64,000 nt of DNA from Vogesella mureinivorans. GTDB lineage: Bacteria; Pseudomonadota; Gammaproteobacteria; Burkholderiales; Chromobacteriaceae. The DNA lies in assembly GCF_007644035.1 (NCBI RefSeq), contig NZ_VMTV02000134.1, positions 186,001 through 250,000 of the forward strand, given 5' to 3'. Below are positions 26,308 to 35,286 of this stretch, piece by piece. Position 1 is the stretch's first letter, and the number at the start of each line of letters is the position of its first letter. The notes under the pieces are model-generated. The model had not been told where the DNA came from and made no database searches. It was given only the letters and a program-made list of their open reading frames with translations. The translations under genes were made by a program, and so were the position numbers.

Positions 26308-28344
26308 TCAGATCTTGAAGCGCGATACCGACTGGCGCAGCTGCTGCGCCATGGCGGTCATTTCGCAGGCAGCCAGCGAGGCATCGTGCGCTTTGTGGTG
26401 GTTCTGGTCGGCTTGCTGCGCCACGCGCTCCACATTGTGGGCAATGTCCATGCTGGCCGTGCTTTGCTCGCGCAGCGCATCGGCGATGCCGACTACCGAT
26501 TCTTCTACCTTGCGCGCGCCGTCGCGGATGCTTTGCAGGCTGTCGCCCGCTTCGCTAGCCGACTTCACCCCCGCCTCTACCTGCAGCACGCCGCTATTCA
26601 TGCTTTCCACCGCTTCGCGCGATTCGGTCTGGATGCGGCCAACTGTCGCGCTGATTTCCAGGGTGGATTGCGTGGTGCGCTCGGCCAGCTTGCGTACCTC
26701 GTCGGCTACCACGGCAAAACCGCGGCCCATTTCGCCGGCGCGGGCGGCTTCGATGGCCGCATTCAGCGCCAGCAGGTTGGTTTGGTCGGCAATATCGCGA
26801 ATCACGGTGACCACACGGCTGATCTGCTCGGAGCGCTCGCCCAGCTGGGTCACGGTGGCGGCGGTGCTGCCGCTGGCGGCGGCGATTTCGCGCATGGTTT
26901 GCACGGTGCGGCCAACAATCACTTCGCCGGTTTTGGATACCTGGTCAGACTGGATGGCCAGCTCGCGCGCGTCGCTGGCGTACTGGCTGACCTGGCTGAT
27001 GCTGTGGGTCATTTCTTCTACGCACGAGGCCATGGCGGATACCGCCGCGCTTTGCTCGCGCGAGCTGTTGGACACGTCGTCCGACAACACCGCCAGGCCC
27101 TGGGCGTTGCGTGCCAGGCCATCCACACTCTGGTTTACTTCGCTGATCAGCTGGCGCAGCTCGCGGCACATCAGGTTATTGGCTTGCAGTACTTCGCCGA
27201 TTTCGTCGTGGCGGTCTACCACAATGCTTACCGTCAGGTCGCCAGCGGCTACGCGGCGGGTGGTGTCTACCAGGCGTGCCAGCGGCGTGCTAACCCAATG
27301 ACGCATGGCGACGAACACCAAGGCCACCAGCAGAACGATGACCAGCAGCGTACCCAGCAGCATTTTTGTCTGCATTTCGTGCGGCTCGCGTACCAGCTCG
27401 TCCTGGTAGGCGCTGGTGGCCACCAGCCAGCCCCAATGCGGGTAGGAAACAAAGGTGGCCAGCTTCAGGCGCGGCTGGGTGGCACCGGCATCCAGCCAGT
27501 TGTAACGGATTTGCCCTTGCTGCTGCGACAACATGGTTTTGACAAACGGCTGGCCGTCGGCATCCGTGCTGTCCAGCATGTTCTTGCCTTCTTTATTGGG
27601 GTGGATCACCAGCTCGCCCGGCCGTGCTTTGGCGTCCAGCACGTATACGTAGCCGGTGTCACCAATCTTGAGCGACAGGATCTTCTGTTTCAGTGCTTTC
27701 AGGCCGTCGGTGTAGTCGATGCCGGCAAACACCACGGCTACCACCTGGCCGGCAGCATCTTTCAGCGGAATGTAGTGCGTCATGTAGTCGCGGCCAAACA
27801 GGTTGGCCGGGCCGGTGTAGCGCTCGCCGCTTTTCAGCGGGCCATAGGCCGGGTGGGCGTGGTCCAGCGTGGTGCCCACTGCGCGGGTGCCGTCCTCTTT
27901 TTTCAGCGACGAGGCAATACGGATGAAATCGTCGCCCTGGCGTACAAACAGCGTGGCCACGCCACGGGTGGCCTGGGTAAAGCGGTCTACCAGGGTTTCA
28001 TTGCCATTGAGCTGCAGCTCGCCGCTGTATAGCGCCGGCGCCGTGTGCCCGCTGAGGGTGACCGGGTTGGCCGCATCGGCCCGCAGCGGGCTGGCCAGGC
28101 TGGCGGCCAGCTGCGCAGCACTGTTCTGGGCACTGCTTTCCAGCACGCTGGCGTAGGCGGCGATGGTGTCTACGGCCTGCTGGTTGGTTTGTTGCATGGT
28201 ATCTACCGCGCGCTGTTCTACGCGGCTGGCCAGCCATTCGCTGACCACCAAGCCTGAAATACCCAGGATGATAAACAGCGCAATGCTTAGCAGCAGGCTG
28301 AGTTTTTGCGCCAATGACAGGCGTGCAATGGTGAGTTTGGACAT
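26308..28344 (-). CDS. Methyl-accepting chemotaxis protein with periplasmic Cache domain
   Basis: Chemoreceptor of 678 aa. N-terminal transmembrane helix (about 13-35), a long periplasmic ligand domain of the Cache type (about 40-325, with [19 protein letters not shown] typical of Cache folds), second helix (about 333-352), HAMP, and a cytoplasmic signalling domain with the hairpin tip [20 protein letters not shown] and [11 protein letters not shown]. Ligand unknown. It lacks a C-terminal CheR-tethering pentapeptide (ends SVSRFKI). Monocistronic. Motif copies lie at 26634, 26907 and 28066. Confidence 0.9.
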   Translation of the reverse strand: MSKLTIARLSLAQKLSLLLSIALFIILGISGLVVSEWLASRVEQRAVDTMQQTNQQAVDTIAAYASVLESSAQNSAAQLAASLASPLRADAANPVTLSGHTAPALYSGELQLNGNETLVDRFTQATRGVATLFVRQGDDFIRIASSLKKEDGTRAVGTTLDHAHPAYGPLKSGERYTGPANLFGRDYMTHYIPLKDAAGQVVAVVFAGIDYTDGLKALKQKILSLKIGDTGYVYVLDAKARPGELVIHPNKEGKNMLDSTDADGQPFVKTMLSQQQGQIRYNWLDAGATQPRLKLATFVSYPHWGWLVATSAYQDELVREPHEMQTKMLLGTLLVIVLLVALVFVAMRHWVSTPLARLVDTTRRVAAGDLTVSIVVDRHDEIGEVLQANNLMCRELRQLISEVNQSVDGLARNAQGLAVLSDDVSNSSREQSAAVSAMASCVEEMTHSISQVSQYASDARELAIQSDQVSKTGEVIVGRTVQTMREIAAASGSTAATVTQLGERSEQISRVVTVIRDIADQTNLLALNAAIEAARAGEMGRGFAVVADEVRKLAERTTQSTLEISATVGRIQTESREAVESMNSGVLQVEAGVKSASEAGDSLQSIRDGARKVEESVVGIADALREQSTASMDIAHNVERVAQQADQNHHKAHDASLAACEMTAMAQQLRQSVSRFKI

Positions 28345-28545
28345 GATTTTTTACGCATAGGTGGGTGGTTTTGTGCGTACTTTCATTACAAACTTACTAA
28401 AGCAGTGTGAATTTTATACAAAAGTACGCGTGACTATCGTATGTCCTAAGGCATTTCACGCCATTGATAATGGTCAAATTCTGTTGGCTAGGCCGCTGAT
28501 TTTTAAAAACTTTCTACATTATATCTATTGGATACCTGTGGCATT
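28345..28545. other. AT-rich spacer upstream of the chemoreceptor
   Basis: 200 bases, markedly more AT-rich than the surroundings, between the 3' end of the LysR gene and the chemoreceptor start. A 9-bp inverted repeat, GCGTACTTT (28375-28383) and AAAGTACGC (28421-28429), brackets the probable promoter. No flagellar-type sigma-28 promoter could be assigned with confidence. Confidence 0.4.
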
Positions 28546-29400
28546 TTATTGCTGGAATGTAAACAAGCTTGCAGCAAATGCATCAATGGCCGGGGCACGT
28601 ACGCCGCGGCGGCGAATCAGCACGGTAGGCGCATGCGCCAGCTGCGCCGGTAGCGGGTGGGTGGCCACATGGCCGGCGGCCGGGGTCAGTGCCAGCAGGG
28701 CTTCGGGTACCAGGGCAATGCCCATGCCGCTGGCGGCGCAGCTGATCATGGCGTGGTAGGAGTCCAGCTCTACCAGCCGGTCTACCACACAGCCGCTTTG
28801 TTCCAGCCAGCGCTCCAGCCGCTGCCGGTAAGCACAGCCGTGGTCAAAGGCCAGCAGGGTGTGCGGCCCGTGTTCTGGCCCGACCTGCGCGCCCAGCGCG
28901 CTGATGAGCAACAGGTTTTCGCTGCAAAATGGCTGGCTTTCCAGCCTGGGCTCGTTTACCGGCCCGCAGACCAGCGCGCAATCCAGCTCGCCGGCCAGTA
29001 CCGCGCTGATCATATTGGCCGTGGGGCCGGTGCGTAGCTCCAGGCGCACGCTTGGGTGTTGCTGGTGAAAGCTGGCCAGTAGCGGTGGCAGGCGCACAGC
29101 GGCGGTGTTTTCCATGGCGCCCAGGCGCAGCGTGCCGCGCGGGGTGTCGCTGGCCACGGCGGCGCGTGCCTCGTCGGCCAGCGCCAGCAGGCGCTCGCTA
29201 TAGCCGGCCAGCACCCGGGCGGCGGCGGTGGGGCGCACGCCACGGCCATCGCGCTCGAACAGCGCTACGCCCAGGCTGTCTTCCAGCTGCTTGATGCGGG
29301 TGGTGATATTGGACTGCACGCGGTGCAGGCGGCGGGCGGCGGCAGTAATGCCACCTTCTTGCAGTACCACCTGAAAAATGGCCAGGTCACTCAGGTCCAT
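28546..29400 (-). CDS. LysR-family transcriptional regulator
   Basis: A 284-aa LysR regulator: N-terminal winged helix-turn-helix (LAIFQVVLQEGGITAAARRL onwards, residues 6-65) and a C-terminal effector domain with the usual periplasmic-binding fold. It is divergent from the EamA exporter, so it probably controls that exporter and itself; the 99-base shared region contains AT-rich T-N11-A-like sequence (about 29417-29450). Effector unknown. Confidence 0.88.
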   Translation of the reverse strand: MDLSDLAIFQVVLQEGGITAAARRLHRVQSNITTRIKQLEDSLGVALFERDGRGVRPTAAARVLAGYSERLLALADEARAAVASDTPRGTLRLGAMENTAAVRLPPLLASFHQQHPSVRLELRTGPTANMISAVLAGELDCALVCGPVNEPRLESQPFCSENLLLISALGAQVGPEHGPHTLLAFDHGCAYRQRLERWLEQSGCVVDRLVELDSYHAMISCAASGMGIALVPEALLALTPAAGHVATHPLPAQLAHAPTVLIRRRGVRAPAIDAFAASLFTFQQ

Positions 29401-29499
29401 ATCGTTCTCCGTTGTGGATGTATTGCATCATTTTAATTCATTTTTCAGAATGTCATTGCCCGTGCATAGTGCTGCTATTCCACCTTGCAGGCCCGCGTC
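29401..29499. promoter_or_regulatory. LysR/EamA divergent promoter region
   Basis: Ninety-nine bases between divergent start codons. The AT-rich core TTTTAATTCATTTTTCAG (about 29430-29448) is the likely LysR operator and promoter zone; LysR sites follow the T-N11-A pattern, but no single site is unambiguous. Confidence 0.4.
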
Positions 29500-30414
29500 A
29501 TGCCATTTACTGCTACCCGAAAGGGCTATGTTTATCTGTTTGCCTGCCTGTTGCTGTGGAGCAGCTTCATGCTGATGGCGCGCCTGGGCGGCAAAACGCC
29601 GTTAACGGCCTACGATCTGCTGGCGTTGCGCTTGGGTACCGCCAGTGCGGTACTGTTGTGGCTGCCCCGCCCCACATGGGCGGCCTGGCGTGATGCGCGG
29701 CTGTGGCTGCTGGCGCTGATTGGCTGCATCGGCTTTTGCCTGTTGTGTTACGGGGCGGTGCGCTGGGTGCCGGCGGCGCATGTGGCGCTGCTGGTGGCGG
29801 GGATACAGCCATTTCTGATGGCGCTGTTGCTGGTCGTAGCGGGCCAGGGTTGGCCGCAGCGTGCCGCGTGGCCAGGTTATGCGGTGATGGCGTTGGGCCT
29901 GGGGCTGCTGGCTTGGCCGCTGTTTAGCGGGCAGGCGCTACCGGGGCAATGGCTGGGTGATGGCATGCTGCTGACGGCGGGTGTGCTGTGGGCGCTGTAT
30001 GCGCTGCTGGCCAAGCGCTGGGGCTACGCGCCGTGGCTGCTCACCAGCTTTGTCACGCTGGCCTCCACCCTGCTCTACCTGCCGGTGTACCTGCTGTGGC
30101 TGCCCAAAGGCCTGGCCGAGACACCGTGGCCGATGATCGTTAGCCAGGCGCTGTTTCACGGCATCAGCCCGGCGATTCTGGCCATGCTGTGCTACCTGCG
30201 TGCCGTGGCCCTGCTGGGGCCATCGCGTGTGGCGGCGCTGATGGCGCTGATACCGGTGATGACCGGTTTGGCGGCGGTGCCGCTGCTGGACGAGCCGCTA
30301 ACCGCCATGCTGGCTGCGGCGCTGCTGAGTGTGTCGCTGGGTGCCTGGTGGGTGTCCCGCCCGGTGCCCGCCCCTGCCCCTGCTGCCCGCCCGGCAGCGT
30401 GCGGCCAACCTTGA
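29500..30414 (+). CDS. EamA (DMT) family exporter
   Basis: About 304 aa, ten hydrophobic helices in two EamA repeats (WSSFMLMARLGGKTPLTAYDLLALR opens the first; the second begins near residue 150). Drug/metabolite transporter superfamily, inner membrane, probably exporting an amino acid or other metabolite. The ATG at 29500 (MPFTATRKGY) is preferred to a TTG five codons upstream. Controlled in all likelihood by the divergent LysR. An exact motif copy lies at 30400 within its last codons and another at 29849. Confidence 0.82.
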   Translation: MPFTATRKGYVYLFACLLLWSSFMLMARLGGKTPLTAYDLLALRLGTASAVLLWLPRPTWAAWRDARLWLLALIGCIGFCLLCYGAVRWVPAAHVALLVAGIQPFLMALLLVVAGQGWPQRAAWPGYAVMALGLGLLAWPLFSGQALPGQWLGDGMLLTAGVLWALYALLAKRWGYAPWLLTSFVTLASTLLYLPVYLLWLPKGLAETPWPMIVSQALFHGISPAILAMLCYLRAVALLGPSRVAALMALIPVMTGLAAVPLLDEPLTAMLAAALLSVSLGAWWVSRPVPAPAPAARPAACGQP

Positions 30415-30428
30415 ACCCCGGAGTGACC

Positions 30429-30632
30429 ATGCCCTACGTCAATATCAAGATTACGCGCGAAGGCGCTACCACCGAGCAAAAAGCCGAGCTGATTGCCGGT
30501 GTGACCCAGCTCTTGCAGCAGGTGCTGAACAAGAACCCGGCCACCACGGTGGTGGTGATCGACGAGGTGGACACCGATAACTGGGGCATAGGCGGCGAAA
30601 GCGTTACCGTGCGCCGTGCGCGTGGCAGCTAG
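30429..30632 (+). CDS. 4-oxalocrotonate tautomerase family enzyme
   Basis: A 67-aa tautomerase of the 4-OT/DmpI type. Proline follows the initiator Met (MPYVNIKITREG), the catalytic base of the family after Met removal. The length and the C-terminal VVVIDEVDTDNWGIGGE fit small 4-OT homologues. A GGAG site lies 6 bases before the ATG. It is 14 bases after the EamA stop, so probably cotranscribed with it. Substrate unknown. Confidence 0.85.
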   Translation: MPYVNIKITREGATTEQKAELIAGVTQLLQQVLNKNPATTVVVIDEVDTDNWGIGGESVTVRRARGS

Positions 30633-30678
30633 CCACAGCAGCGTTTTGCGGCCAACAAAAAGCCCCGCACTCGGCGTA

Positions 30679-30712
30679 ATGCCAGTCAGTTAACGCTGAT
30701 TGGCATTTTTTG
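30679..30712 (+). terminator. Hairpin plus T-run at the left end of the MITE
   Basis: TGCCAGTCAG/CTGATTGGCA (10 bp with one G-T pair), loop TTAACG, then six T. It overlaps the terminal repeat. Such inward terminators at element ends block read-through. Confidence 0.55.
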
Positions 30713-30794
30713 GCTGGCGGTTTGTTGTGTTAAGGCGGCTTGCGAGTCCGCTATGCGGACGATGCTTACATGCCGGTTCCGCCCGGCAGACGGG

Positions 30795-30821
30795 AAAGGG
30801 GGCGGATTGCCGCCCCCTTTT
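30795..30821 (+). terminator. Internal terminator-like hairpin of the MITE
   Basis: An 11-bp perfect stem, AAAGGGGGCGG/CCGCCCCCTTT, with a 4-base ATTG loop and one further T. Confidence 0.6.
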
Positions 30822-31120
30822 CATTCCCCCGCAACCCGGGGCTGCTCGAAACCCCATTCAAAATGGCAAGCCCCAGGCGCCGCCGAACTCGCATCGCTGA
30901 GCAAATCAAAGATTTGCACGCAGATCGCTAACGGCTCGGGGCTCAAACAAATCGGCGTCTTAAAACCTGGGGCGCACCATTTTGACCGGCTCGCGCCAAC
31001 GGGATGGGGCGCAGACCAACATGTTGGCTGTTAGCCAAGATAGTGATTCCCACTAGTCAAGCGCTTAACTGACTGGCATTACGCACTCGGCGGGGCTTTG
31101 TCGTGACAGGCTGGCGGCGA

Positions 31121-31381
31121 TCAGGCGGCGCCAGCGTCCTTCAGGCATTTTTTCACAAAGCTGTTCTTGGCGGCGCCGGCCAGTTTCTTCTCGGCGGCCT
31201 TGGTATCGCAGCTGGCCTGCGCACCGGTGGCCTTGCTGTCTTTTTCGCACTTCTTCATAAAGCTGTTTTTGGCGGCGCCAGCCAGCTTTTTCTCGGTGGC
31301 TTTGGCTTCGCAGCTGGCGTCGGCGGCGAAGGTAGCGGTGGAAACACAGGCCAGCAGGGCAATAGCGAGCAGTTTGCGCAT
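31121..31381 (-). CDS. PsiF-repeat secreted protein
   Basis: A small periplasmic protein (86 aa) with signal peptide 1-19 (cleavage after FAA) and two copies of the PsiF repeat: C-x-A-x-A-x-E-K-K-L-A-G-A-A-K-N-S-F-x-K-K-C (about residues 24-45 and 58-79). Each repeat has a cysteine pair, so intramolecular disulfides are likely. PsiF was named as phosphate-starvation-inducible in E. coli; no Pho box was recognised upstream here. Function unknown. Confidence 0.85.
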   Translation of the reverse strand: MRKLLAIALLACVSTATFAADASCEAKATEKKLAGAAKNSFMKKCEKDSKATGAQASCDTKAAEKKLAGAAKNSFVKKCLKDAGAA

Positions 31382-31498
31382 GGTGTTGATCCTTTAGGTT
31401 GGCGATAAGGCGTTAGCAGTATTGCCCTGTGCTGCGCGGGCTGGCAAGGGCTGCACGGTGGCAATCGGTAACAGTGTGTCACGGCGGTATGACAATAT

Positions 31499-31529
31499 AA
31501 AAACCCCCGGTAAATACCGGGGGTTTTTT
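31499..31529. terminator. argH terminator
   Basis: A 12-bp perfect stem, AAAAACCCCCGG/CCGGGGGTTTTT, with loop TAAATA; A- and T-runs on both sides. On the minus strand it ends the argH transcript. Confidence 0.88.
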
Positions 31530-31544
31530 ATGGGTATTGCTTGA

Positions 31545-32927
31545 TTATCCAGCCAGGCGGGCGCGGTGGCGGGCAATCTGGAAGCGTACCTGGTTGGGTG
31601 CGGTGCCCCCCACGTGGTCGCGTTGGGCCAGGCTGCCTTCCGGCGTCAGTACGCTGTATACGTCCTGCTCGATCAGGGTGCTGAACTGGCGCAATGTGTC
31701 CAGGCTGAGGTCGGCAATGTCCACGCCCTGCTGCTCGGCGTGGCGTACGGTCAGTGCCACCACTTCGTGGCTATCGCGGAACGGCATGCCCTTTTTCACC
31801 AGGTAGTCGGCCAGGTCGGTGGCGGTGGCAAAGCCCTGCAGCACGGCAGCGCGCATGGCGTCTGGCTTCACGGTGATGCCGCGCATCATGTCGGCGTAGA
31901 TGCGCAGGGTGTCGATCAGCGTGTCGGCGGTGTCGAACAGCGGCTCTTTGTCTTCCTGGTTGTCTTTGTTGTAGGCCAGCGGCTGCGCCTTCATCAGGGT
32001 CACCAGCGCGATCAGGTGGCCGACCACACGGCCGGATTTGCCACGTACCAGCTCGGGCACGTCCGGGTTTTTCTTCTGCGGCATGATGGAGCTACCGGTG
32101 CAGAAGCGGTCGGCGATATCGATAAAGCCGACGCGCGGGCTCATCCACAGGATCAGCTCTTCGGACAGGCGGCTCAGATGCACCATTACCAGGCTGGCGG
32201 CGGCGGTGAATTCGATGGCGAAGTCACGGTCGGACACGGCGTCCAGCGAGTTGTGGCACACATCGTCAAAGCCCAGCAGCTGCGCGGTGTAGTGGCGGTC
32301 GATCGGGAAGGTGGTGCCGGCCAGCGCGGCGGCGCCCAGCGGCAGGCGGTTCACGCGCTTGCGGCAGTCGGTCATGCGCTCGGCGTCGCGGCCCAGCATT
32401 TCCACGTAGGCCAGCATGTGGTGGCCAAAGGTCACCGGCTGCGCTACCTGCAGGTGGGTGAAACCGGGCATCACGGTGTCGGCGTGCTGTTCGGCCAGGT
32501 CCAGCAGGCTGGTTTGCAGCTCGGCAATCAGCACCACGATGGCGTCGATCTGTGCACGCAGCCACAGGCGGATGTCGGTGGCCACCTGGTCGTTACGGCT
32601 GCGGCCGGTGTGCAGGCGCTTGCCGGCGTCGCCGATCTTGTCGGTGAGGCGGCGCTCCACGTTCATGTGCACGTCTTCCAGGTCCACGCTCCAGTCGAAG
32701 TTACCGGCGCGGATGTCGGCAATGATCTGCGCCATGCCGTCGCGGATGGCGGCCAGGTCGGCGTCACCCAGTACACCGGATTTGTGCAGCATGGTGGCGT
32801 GAGCCAGCGAGCCTTCGATATCGAACTCGGCCAGGCGTTTATCAAAAGTGACCGACGCGGTGTATTTCTTGACCAGTTCGGAAACGGGTTCGGAGAAGCG
32901 GCCGGACCAGGCGTGCGTATCTTGCAT
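31545..32927 (-). CDS. argH: Argininosuccinate lyase
   Basis: Last step of arginine synthesis: splits argininosuccinate into arginine and fumarate (460 aa). The superfamily signature [12 protein letters not shown] is near residue 278, with [13 protein letters not shown] near 105 and [16 protein letters not shown] in the core. The ATG at 32927 ([11 protein letters not shown]) matches family N-termini, although the ribosome site is weak. Stands alone; no other arg genes in the window. Confidence 0.95.
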   Translation of the reverse strand: MQDTHAWSGRFSEPVSELVKKYTASVTFDKRLAEFDIEGSLAHATMLHKSGVLGDADLAAIRDGMAQIIADIRAGNFDWSVDLEDVHMNVERRLTDKIGDAGKRLHTGRSRNDQVATDIRLWLRAQIDAIVVLIAELQTSLLDLAEQHADTVMPGFTHLQVAQPVTFGHHMLAYVEMLGRDAERMTDCRKRVNRLPLGAAALAGTTFPIDRHYTAQLLGFDDVCHNSLDAVSDRDFAIEFTAAASLVMVHLSRLSEELILWMSPRVGFIDIADRFCTGSSIMPQKKNPDVPELVRGKSGRVVGHLIALVTLMKAQPLAYNKDNQEDKEPLFDTADTLIDTLRIYADMMRGITVKPDAMRAAVLQGFATATDLADYLVKKGMPFRDSHEVVALTVRHAEQQGVDIADLSLDTLRQFSTLIEQDVYSVLTPEGSLAQRDHVGGTAPNQVRFQIARHRARLAG

Positions 32928-33046
32928 GGTGAAAATGTCCCAAGTCTGTAAATGTATGGCGATTATCGGCAAGGATTATATGCCAGCCGATCACCATAAA
33001 GGGATAGACCGGCCGAATTTTCACCTGGCAAGCGGCCTGGCCGGGT

Positions 33047-33598
33047 CTAGCGCTCGGCGCTGCCGTACAGGCGGTGCGGGCTAACGGCTACGCTGCCCTG
33101 CTCGGACGACAGCCACAGCACGCCGTCCTGCACGGTGGCGTTCAGCTGCATGCTGCGCTCGCACAGTGCGGCCAGCTCGGCCAGGGTGTCGGTGGCAATG
33201 CTGAAGATGTTCAGGTGCTCAAAGCGGCCAACCTTGCCGGCCATGCCTTCCCACCAGATATCCGCCGAGCGGCCACCGTAGTTGTACAGCCATACCTGGC
33301 CGGCACGGCCGCAGGCTTTGCGCAGGCGCTTTTCGTCCGGCTCGCCCAGCTCTACCCACTGTTCGATCTCGTCGCTGAAATTCTTTTGCCACAGATCCGG
33401 CTCTTCGTCGTCGCTGATGCCACGGGTAAATACCATGTATTCGCCGGCGTGCAGGGCAAACACGGCAATGCGCAGCATCATGCGCTCGATGGTTTCGGAC
33501 GGGTGTTGGGCGATGGTCAGGCTGTGGCTGTCGTAGTAGCCACGGTCCATGTCGGAAATCGTGAGGTCGGCTTTGTAAATGGTGGCTTTCAGTGCCAT
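33047..33598 (-). CDS. yaeQ: YaeQ family protein
   Basis: A 183-aa protein of the YaeQ family, which has a PD-(D/E)XK nuclease-like fold; its biological role is not established. Recognised by the N-terminal MALKATIYKADLTISDMDRGYY and the mid-protein ISDDEEPDLWQKN and LGEPDEKRLRKAC segments. Monocistronic. Confidence 0.88.
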   Translation of the reverse strand: MALKATIYKADLTISDMDRGYYDSHSLTIAQHPSETIERMMLRIAVFALHAGEYMVFTRGISDDEEPDLWQKNFSDEIEQWVELGEPDEKRLRKACGRAGQVWLYNYGGRSADIWWEGMAGKVGRFEHLNIFSIATDTLAELAALCERSMQLNATVQDGVLWLSSEQGSVAVSPHRLYGSAER

Positions 33599-33653
33599 TG
33601 CAGGGCTTTCGCGTGGGGTACGTCAAGCCCTGCAGTGTAACGGGTTTTGCCCG

Positions 33654-34277
33654 CTAGCTGGCGCTATCGCTATCCAGCGCGGCTTGCATGCAGGCGGCCA
33701 GCTGCTGGTCGTCAGGCCCGCCACTGGCTAGCGCGGCGATCACGCCATGGCGGTCGGCCAGGCTGCGGTTCTGGCTGAGTTTCTCTTTGCACTGCCACTG
33801 GGTAACGGGCAGGCGAAAGCCCACAATGCCGCGCTGCATGGCGGCCATGGCGTGCGCTGGCACCGCCTGTGGCGACCAGCCATCTGCCCCTTCGAAGCGG
33901 GCGCTTAGCTGCGCCAGCAGGGTGTAGAGCGCGTCGCCGCTGATCTGTTCTGCCGGGCCGCAGTGCGCGTGCGCTACGCGGTAGTTCCAGGTGGGCACCA
34001 TGCCGCTGCTGTGGTACCAGCGCGGCGAAATATAGCCGTGCTCGCCCTGGAAAATGGCCACGCTGGGGGCGTGTAGCAGTGCCTGGCTATGGCCGTTGGC
34101 CGCGGCCAGGTGGCCTAGCAGGCAATCTGGCTGGCCGGGGTCCGGTAGCAACACCAGGTGGCTGATCCACGGTGTGTTGCCGCCGGGGGTGATCAGCGTG
34201 GCAAAGGGGTGCTGGCTGGCCAGTGTGCTGGCCGTGTCCGGCGGGCTGGCAAAAGCGGGGGGCTGATACAGTGGCAT
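33654..34277 (-). CDS. FMN-binding negative transcriptional regulator, PaiB family
   Basis: A 207-aa PaiB-like protein. The split-barrel flavin-binding core shows VAIFQGEHGYISPRWY (about residues 74-89) and a MVPTWNYRVAHAHC block. In Bacillus PaiB is a negative regulator linked to acetylation and protease genes; most homologues are uncharacterised. The ATG at 34277 follows AAGGAGA. The frame is open further upstream but that part is not protein-like. Confidence 0.82.
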   Translation of the reverse strand: MPLYQPPAFASPPDTASTLASQHPFATLITPGGNTPWISHLVLLPDPGQPDCLLGHLAAANGHSQALLHAPSVAIFQGEHGYISPRWYHSSGMVPTWNYRVAHAHCGPAEQISGDALYTLLAQLSARFEGADGWSPQAVPAHAMAAMQRGIVGFRLPVTQWQCKEKLSQNRSLADRHGVIAALASGGPDDQQLAACMQAALDSDSAS

Positions 34278-34449
34278 GCGGTTCTCCTTTGCCTGGATTC
34301 TGGCGCGGCATGCTTCGCCTGCCCAGAGCCAGTTTGCCCGGCGTAGACAGGGCCATGAAATGGTCTCCTGCACTGATGGAAGTTCGATAATTTTCTTGGT
34401 GTATGGCACCCTCAGGCCTAGGCTGAAAAGATCAGTTTGGGGGGTGTTT

Positions 34450-35232
34450 ATGTGGCGACAAGGCATAAGGTTGGCCGCATTGCTGCTGCCGCTGGCGGCA
34501 CTGGGGGCAGAGCCACCGCTGACGGTGCGCTTTTCCAACCAGGAATACGCGCCGTATATGGCCGAAAACCTGCCATTCGGCGGCATTCTGACGCGGGTGG
34601 TGACCGAGGTTTTTCGCCGTGGCAATGTCAGCGTCAGGTATGGCTGGTACCCCAATAACCGCGCCATCCAGATGGCACGCACGGGCGATGTGGATGGCAG
34701 CCTGGGCTGGACGCCTAATGCAGAACGCCAGAAAGACCTGTTGTTTAGCGAAGAGGTGCTGCCGTTTCGCATGGTGTTGTTTCAGCGCCTGGGCGAAACC
34801 TATACCTGGAAAACCCTGGAAGACCTGGCCCCCTACCGCTTTGGTATTACTGCCGGCAACTTCTACTCGGATACCTTCACCCGCCTGCAGCATAACGGCG
34901 TGTTGAAGGTGGATGTCACCACCGACGACATCAGCAATCTGCGCAAGTTGGCCGCAGGCCGTATCGACCTGTTCCCCATGGAAGGCGAGGCTGGCCAGCT
35001 GACCACCCGCCTGCAGCTGCCACCTGCCATGGCAGCGCGCATCGTGCCGCAGGCACGCGAGTACTGGAGTACCCCGCTGTGCGTGGTGATCTGGCGCGGC
35101 CACCCGCAGGCGGGCGAGCTGGTGCGGCGCTTTAACCGCGAGCTGAAAAAGATGAAAGACAGCGGCGAGCTGGCGCTGCTGATCACCCAGACCCGCCACG
35201 CCATCTTTGCCCATATCGACAAGAAGCGCTGA
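34450..35232 (+). CDS. Orphan family 3 solute-binding protein
   Basis: A 260-aa secreted substrate-binding protein: signal peptide about residues 1-20, then a bilobal fold with LTVRFSNQEYAPYMAENLP, GWYPNNRAIQMARTGDVDGSLGW and YRFGITAGNFYSDTF. No ABC permease or ATPase lies beside it, so it may feed a distant transporter or a sensory system. The ATG at 34450 lies 8 bases after GGGGGTG. Motif copies at 34470 (inside the signal peptide) and 34947. Confidence 0.8.
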   Translation: MWRQGIRLAALLLPLAALGAEPPLTVRFSNQEYAPYMAENLPFGGILTRVVTEVFRRGNVSVRYGWYPNNRAIQMARTGDVDGSLGWTPNAERQKDLLFSEEVLPFRMVLFQRLGETYTWKTLEDLAPYRFGITAGNFYSDTFTRLQHNGVLKVDVTTDDISNLRKLAAGRIDLFPMEGEAGQLTTRLQLPPAMAARIVPQAREYWSTPLCVVIWRGHPQAGELVRRFNRELKKMKDSGELALLITQTRHAIFAHIDKKR

Positions 35233-35286
35233 TCTTTGCCGCCACTGTGGGCATAATCGCCTTTTTTACCCTGCAGGCGGCCTGGT

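Larger units (their letters stand above)
30677..31081. mobile_element. IS4-like miniature inverted-repeat element (MITE), 405 bp
   Basis: The ends are a perfect 17-bp inverted repeat TAATGCCAGTCAGTTAA (30677-30693; complement at 31065-31081). It is flanked by an 11-bp direct repeat CGCACTCGGCG (30666-30676 and 31082-31092), the signature of a target-site duplication. The end sequence resembles that recalled for E. coli IS4, and 10-13-bp duplications are typical of the IS4 family. There is no transposase frame, so it is non-autonomous. The interior is highly structured: an end hairpin with T6, a second terminator-like hairpin at 30795-30821, and a long-range stem at 30859-30877/30966-30984. 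Confidence 0.75.
30657..31102. terminator. Terminator split by a mobile element
   Basis: The left arm AAAGCCCCGC ends at about 30668 and the right arm GCGGGGCTTT begins at about 31089. If the 405-bp element and one 11-base repeat are removed, the two arms form a perfect 10-bp hairpin with loop ACTCG between A- and T-runs. This would be a bidirectional terminator between the tautomerase gene and the convergent psiF-like gene. Confidence 0.6.

Noticed and set aside
30740-30931. Open frame with VRYADD, resembling the reverse transcriptase active-site motif of group II introns.
   Set aside because: The bases coding for it form a simple hairpin (GTCCGC-TAT-GCGGAC), nothing else in the frame resembles a reverse transcriptase, and it lies wholly inside the MITE. 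Coincidence is more likely.
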